This document shows positions 60,547-64,000 of a stretch of DNA of 64,000 bases, in pieces. The position numbers and the translations under genes were made by a program. The DNA lies in the NCBI GenBank assembly GCA_965229885.1, contig CBDDJX010000001.1:1-64000 (forward strand), read 5' to 3'. The stretch's first letter is position 1, and the number at the start of each line of letters is the position of its first letter. Under the pieces are notes generated by a model. The model did not search any database, had not been told where the DNA came from, and saw only the letters and a program-made list of their open reading frames with translations. The DNA is from DATLLJ01 sp965229885. GTDB lineage: Bacteria; Acidobacteriota; Vicinamibacteria; Vicinamibacterales; CAVVIG01.

Positions 60547-61788
60547 ATGAGTCGACGATCTCTGGAGATGATCGGCGTGGCGTCAGCAATGATGGCGGTG
60601 GTTCTGTCCCTGCAGCTGGGGGCGGTTCGTGTCGCAGCCCAGGCCCCGACGTCCAGGGCGACGACGGGCACGGCTGCGAAGGCGGCGGACCCGGCTCCCA
60701 AGACCGCGTGGGGCGACCCGGACTTGCAGGGCATCTGGACCTTCGAGAAACAGATACCGTTGCAACGACCCACTGCGTATGCCGGCAGGGAGTTCTTCAC
60801 CGATGAGGAAATCGCCCAACTCGACAAGGAACGAGCGAAGCTGCAGCAGCGTGATGCCCGAGGAGAGATCGGGTCCGAAGCGGACGTCCTTGGGGCCTAC
60901 GGCTCGGTCTTCAATAATTACAAGTACACGGGTCGGCGCACATCGCTGATTGTGGATCCGCCTGACGGAAGAATGCCGCCCCTGACGGCCGAGGCCCAGA
61001 AACGGAAGGCTATTGAACGGGAGTACCGGGTAGCTCTCCTACAAGCGACCATAGCTTGCAAGGACCAGCAGCCCGGCTGCGCCGGCGGGACGTACGGGCC
61101 GCCATCGCCGCGGCGCGCGGAGACGCCTCCCGCTTACATTGACGGATTCAATCGATCCGACAATCCTGAGGACCGCCCCTTGAGTGAGCGATGTCTGCTC
61201 GGTGTCCTGCCGGATTATGGAACGGGCTACGATACCTTCGGCGGAAGTTACAAACAGATTGTGCAGTCGCCTGGGCAGGTCTCGATGCATTACGACGCCT
61301 ACCAAGGGCAAGGCTTCCAGCGCGTCATCCCCATCACAACGGCACCACATCTACCGAGTCGTATCCGCCAGTGGTGGGGCGATTCGCGCGGCCGGTGGGA
61401 GGGGAACACGCTGGTGGTCGACGTCACGAACTTTACCGCCAAGAACAGCTACCAAAGCGCTAGGGAGAACCTCCATCTGATTGAGCGGTGGACCCGTACC
61501 GGCCCGAACACGATCGAGCTCGTCGCCACGCTGGACGATCCGACGACGTGGACGAAACCATGGACCATCAAGCAGGAGTGGACCAAACAAGACGACCAGC
61601 GGAACCGGATTTATTACGAGCCCAGGTGTCACGAGGGGAACCACGGCCTGGCGGGACTACTCATAGGAGGGCGCGCCGACGACACGGCGTTCGCTGAAGG
61701 GCGCGGCCCCGACCCCGCCACGAAATGCACCGGATTCGGATGCTTGCAAGGCCCTGCTGAGGCGAGGGACGATCCGCTCAATAGGTGA
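60547..61788 (+). CDS. secreted protein of the RTSLIVDPPDGR family
   Basis: 413 residues from ATG 60547, preceded by GAGGAGG. Signal peptide SAMMAVVLSLQLGAVRVAAQ. Conserved blocks are WGDPDLQGIWTFEKQIPLQRP, YTGRRTSLIVDPPDGRMPPL, SERCLLGVLPDYGTGYDTF, RIRQWWGDSRGRWEGNTLVV, NFTAKNSYQSARENLHLIER and WTKPWTIKQEWTK. This family is abundant in Acidobacteria-like genomes but has no known activity. A partial relative lies at 37715-37983. Confidence 0.78.
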   Translation: MSRRSLEMIGVASAMMAVVLSLQLGAVRVAAQAPTSRATTGTAAKAADPAPKTAWGDPDLQGIWTFEKQIPLQRPTAYAGREFFTDEEIAQLDKERAKLQQRDARGEIGSEADVLGAYGSVFNNYKYTGRRTSLIVDPPDGRMPPLTAEAQKRKAIEREYRVALLQATIACKDQQPGCAGGTYGPPSPRRAETPPAYIDGFNRSDNPEDRPLSERCLLGVLPDYGTGYDTFGGSYKQIVQSPGQVSMHYDAYQGQGFQRVIPITTAPHLPSRIRQWWGDSRGRWEGNTLVVDVTNFTAKNSYQSARENLHLIERWTRTGPNTIELVATLDDPTTWTKPWTIKQEWTKQDDQRNRIYYEPRCHEGNHGLAGLLIGGRADDTAFAEGRGPDPATKCTGFGCLQGPAEARDDPLNR

Positions 61789-61836
61789 CACATCCGACAC
61801 GACCAAATCGGAAATCCGGCGACTGTAGCTCTTGCC

Positions 61837-61861
61837 CTGGGGCTTGTAGTTCAAGCCCCAG
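61837..61861. repeat. perfect 10-bp inverted repeat
   Basis: CTGGGGCTTG / CAAGCCCCAG with loop TAGTT, 48 bases after the stop of the secreted protein gene. Possible terminator, but without a U-tract. Confidence 0.6.
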
Positions 61862-61965
61862 CAGCGCCGGCAGCACGGTTGCAGTCCGGACAACGGCACG
61901 TACAACCGAGTCGCCCGGCGTGTGCATGCTGGCATCGGTAGAACAATCGCCCTTGAATGGGATCT

Positions 61966-62005
61966 GCCCACTCTAACCTGGCTCGCCAGCCAGGTTAGAG
62001 TGGGC
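61966..62005. repeat. perfect 18-bp inverted repeat with 4-base loop
   Basis: Left arm GCCCACTCTAACCTGGCT (61966-61983), loop CGCC, right arm its exact complement (61988-62005). No mismatches. No T-run on either side, so not a typical intrinsic terminator; it could be a protein-binding site or the end of a small mobile element. Confidence 0.75.
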
Positions 62006-62158
62006 ACGACGCGGGCCCGCCGCCTGCCCCATCGGCCACTTGAGACGAACACGGGCGCTTCGGAAGGCAGGATGTATCGCCTTTGTCGCCCACCGCTGCG
62101 CTCTCGATTCATACCGAAATCAACGGACAGAAATCAGGCACTCGCGTCCCGCTTGCCT

Positions 62159-62317
62159 TCACGCCCACCGGGCGTTATCGAGCGCGTCAGCGAGCGGGAA
62201 ATCCGAAGCGATCCGCACGCCGGCCTCGGCCTGCAGTTCGTAGCCTTCCGCCTCGAGGCGCAGCAGCAACGGCAGGGCGGCCGATTGGAAAATATCGACG
62301 GTCATGAATTCAGCCAA
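62159..62317 (-). CDS. hypothetical small protein
   Basis: 52 residues from a TTG at 62317 that has GGAGG nine bases upstream: AEFMTVDIFQSAALPLLLRL, then EAEGYELQAEAGVRIASDFP and LADALDNARWA. Probably two helices and two strands. I do not recognise it. An ATG at 62305 is an alternative start. Confidence 0.4.
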   Translation of the reverse strand: MAEFMTVDIFQSAALPLLLRLEAEGYELQAEAGVRIASDFPLADALDNARWA

Positions 62318-62717
62318 GCGTCCTCCGTCGAAGAAACCTTGCTTGGATCGGGCTCTGAACCGGAACACTCGAAACAAGGGCCGTAAACATTGGCTGAACT
62401 GGCGTTTTCTGACCCGGAACATCGGCGCTCTATTCCGGGCTGGAAATTGCGGCTTGAGGCCCGGTTCTATCGGATTGTTCCGGGTGTTCCGGGTCGGCGG
62501 TCGCATGCCAGGACCATGCGTCTGCAAAGTCCGCCCGGCGCCACCGCTGAGCAGCAGGACGCCGCCCAGCAGATGAATGCGATCCTCACTCGCTGACGAT
62601 CAGGCCAACGAGAGGTCAAAGCGGGAGGTTTTGCGCCGCGTGGGTATGTCGTAGGGTATAAACGGACGCGCCAGAAGCGGATCGACCATCGCTTCTTCGC
62701 GATCTTCTAGGAAAAGC
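62318..62717. other. gap without recognisable genes
   Basis: 400 bases with scattered short repeats of TTCCGGGT/ACCCGGAA (62416-62487) but no frame that I can assign. The end of one plus-strand frame near 62664-62709 reads KRTRQKRIDHRFFAIF and may be a stub. Confidence 0.35.
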
Positions 62718-62793
62718 TGGTGAGCCGGGACGGAATCGAACCGTCAACCCGCAGATTAAGAGTCTGCTGCTCTGCCAATTGAGCTACCGGCCC
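62718..62793 (-). tRNA. tRNA-Lys (anticodon CTT)
   Basis: Minus-strand cloverleaf with acceptor GGGCCGG / CCGGCTC (one G-U), anticodon stem GCAGA/TCTGC around loop CTCTTAA, T-loop GGTTCGATTCC, encoded CCA at 62718-62720. Confidence 0.95.
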
Positions 62794-62883
62794 GCAGGGG
62801 AAGAGAGAAGCTTAGCATAGCCGTTCCTTGCGCCGCGTCGTGCCGAGCAGATACACTCTTGGAATATTCCACCTTTCCGATGT

Positions 62884-62960
62884 GCGCCCGTAGCTCAGAT
62901 GGATAGAGCGACAGGCTTCGAACCTGTAGGCCGGGGGTTCGATTCCCTCCGGGCGCACCA
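62884..62960 (+). tRNA. tRNA-Arg (anticodon TCG)
   Basis: Plus-strand cloverleaf with acceptor GCGCCCG / CGGGCGC, anticodon stem ACAGG/CCTGT around loop CTTCGAA, T-loop GGTTCGATTCC and encoded CCA. Divergent from tRNA-Lys. Confidence 0.95.
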
Positions 62961-63054
62961 TACCCACGGTCCCGCCTCGTGATCCCTCTCGGTAACCTGC
63001 CCGTTGAGCAGGTTGCCGAGCGTCGCGGTTCCCGACCCGCCGCACGTCGAATGG

Positions 63055-63330
63055 GCTCGCGCGCCGCGCGTGACCCGTTCGCGCTGGCGCAGCGGATCGA
63101 TCAGGCGCTGGCCGGGATCTATCGGTTGGCGAAGCATCGCGTGCGTGCGAGCGCACCGCGTGTGGACCCTGCCAGACTTGTGGACGCACAGAACGCGCGC
63201 ACAAGCTCTTTGCGAAACCGCACAGCACGCGGTTTCCCACAGCGTCCACGCGCCTCGTCTTTATCTCAGCTTTCGGTAACCTCAGTTTTGGCGCGATGAA
63301 GACCTGCTCGGTAACCGTTACCTATATGGC
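63055..63330 (+). pseudogene. C-terminal relic of the ISNCY-type transposase
   Basis: SRAARDPFALAQRIDQALAG and IYRLAKHRVRASAP correspond to LDPFALAARIDRKLARVYAL in the copy at 55064-56336. The relic ends with the GGTAAC...TTACCTATATGGCTC end, matching GGTAACACTTACTTATGGCT after the other copy. A hairpin GAAACCGC/GCGGTTTC (63214-63236) lies inside. Confidence 0.6.
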
Positions 63331-63491
63331 TCGACAAGCGTTCGTGCCTTGGCGAAAACAATAAGAAATATTCTTGATTCAAGCACCAAGGTGGTTGGGA
63401 AAAGCTGGTGCAGAAGAACGATGTGGCGACGGCGTATAAGATGCGGAATGCACGATTTCTCGAGCAGTTTGATCGATCCGACAAAGTAGTG

Positions 63492-64000
63492 CTAGAAGCG
63501 GAATACGCGGTTGATCTTCACGACGAAAGCCCGGTTGGCGAGGTCAGGAAATGCGCGCGTGATGCGCTGTTCGTTGTACACGACGAAGAGCTCGCTACCC
63601 GGCTGATACTCCCACCGCAGACGCACGTTCGTGGCAACCGAATGGGTGTCGGAGTTGTACTGGAGGAGCGCGCTGGTGAACATCAGGGGCGTCATCGTGT
63701 AGGTCACGCGCGAGCCGACCAGGCGCGTCGTGAACGATCCTTCCACCACATCCACCTTGTTGATCGAGATGCTCGGCTCGATGGAGATCTGAGGACCCAG
63801 GTTCAGTCGACTCGATGACACGCTGATGGTCGTCTTGTGACCGTCGTAGAACGTGCCGCGGTCGACGGAGATGTTGCCCGACAGATTGCGCTGCCTGCCG
63901 AAGTTGTAGCCGATTCGTCCGCTTCCGAAACTGTAGTCGGCCACTGGGAGCGTCACGCCCGTAGCGATGCGAAACGGCTTGGGCAGGAACTCGTAGTTGT
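63492..64000 (-). CDS. DUF5916-type outer-membrane protein, C-terminal part
   Basis: C-terminal 168 residues; the frame is open at the right window edge. Amphipathic beta strands of a barrel are visible: DYSFGSGRIGYNFGRQRNLS, GSFTTRLVGSRVTYTMTPLM, SVATNVRLRWEYQPGSELFV, and the final NRAFVVKINRVFRF with the terminal Phe of outer-membrane barrels. The pattern matches the end of DUF5916 proteins, which carry an N-terminal carbohydrate-binding domain. Presumably the protein sits in the outer membrane. Confidence 0.8.
   Translation of the reverse strand, partial: NYEFLPKPFRIATGVTLPVADYSFGSGRIGYNFGRQRNLSGNISVDRGTFYDGHKTTISVSSSRLNLGPQISIEPSISINKVDVVEGSFTTRLVGSRVTYTMTPLMFTSALLQYNSDTHSVATNVRLRWEYQPGSELFVVYNEQRITRAFPDLANRAFVVKINRVFRF

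Larger units (their letters stand above)
61789..62158. other. gap holding two strong hairpins and a gene scrap
   Basis: On the minus strand near 61822-61890 a frame reads LQPCCRRCWGLNYKPQGKSY, resembling cysteine-rich ends of some phage or IS proteins, without start or stop context. Hairpins at 61837 and 61966 are listed separately. No complete gene. Confidence 0.35.

Overview
The window is GC-rich (roughly 60-65 % G+C) bacterial DNA. Its gene content suggests an Acidobacteriota chromosome, probably Vicinamibacteria-like: an S46 peptidase, an M16 insulinase-type protease, DUF885, DUF4159, DUF5916 and DUF3810 proteins, cytochrome c/copper-monooxygenase fusions, and a secreted family with the motif RTSLIVDPPDGR. 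This assignment is inference from families; no rRNA or other marker is present.

Layout. 1-4.6 kb: end of an S46 peptidase, tRNA-Leu, an IS1-like element, a lipoprotein and an IS6-like element. 4.6-10.7 kb: a complete peptide ABC importer (oppABCDF order, start/stop overlaps) whose OppC-type permease carries an extra periplasmic fibronectin-like insert. 10.7-23.1 kb: an insertion-sequence graveyard with three copies of one IS3 element, IS6, IS630 and integrase-core relics, a short MITE-like element, and isolated genes (ICMT-like and SAM methyltransferases, Dabb protein, DUF411, cytochrome c/Cu-monooxygenase). 23.4-40.3 kb: mostly chromosomal genes: ExeA-like ATPase, tRNA-His, M16 protease, aspartate kinase, ferredoxin-MBL fusion, DUF885, argG, arfB, DUF4159, cytochrome c, MBL hydrolase, with several genes that have suffered internal deletions. 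40.0-40.25 kb: a SelW/Rdx-type gene with an in-frame UGA (CKV-UGA-N), followed by a SECIS-like hairpin: a probable selenoprotein. 40.3-49.1 kb: a P450 and a cluster encoding a RibD-type reductase, methyltransferase, glycosyltransferase, divergent pterin synthase, alcohol dehydrogenase, CDP-alcohol phosphatidyltransferase and a membrane sulfatase-like transferase. I read it as an uncharacterised pathway for a pterin-derived, glycosylated and possibly lipid-linked product. 49-64 kb: ferritin-like protein, decayed AAA and SWIM genes, a fourth IS3 copy, DUF3810, truA, more IS relics, a MazF/RHH toxin-antitoxin pair, an IS3-family element with an intact orfB and a 3-bp target duplication, a large secreted protein, strong hairpins, tRNA-Lys, tRNA-Arg, and the C-terminus of a DUF5916 protein.

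Two themes stand out. First, decay: about twenty genes or elements are frameshifted, truncated or internally deleted, and none of the four IS3 copies encodes an intact transposase. Second, features that standard gene calling hides: the UGA-containing selenoprotein, a short element bounded by IS1-type ends, and a bacilliredoxin whose active-site segment has been removed in frame.
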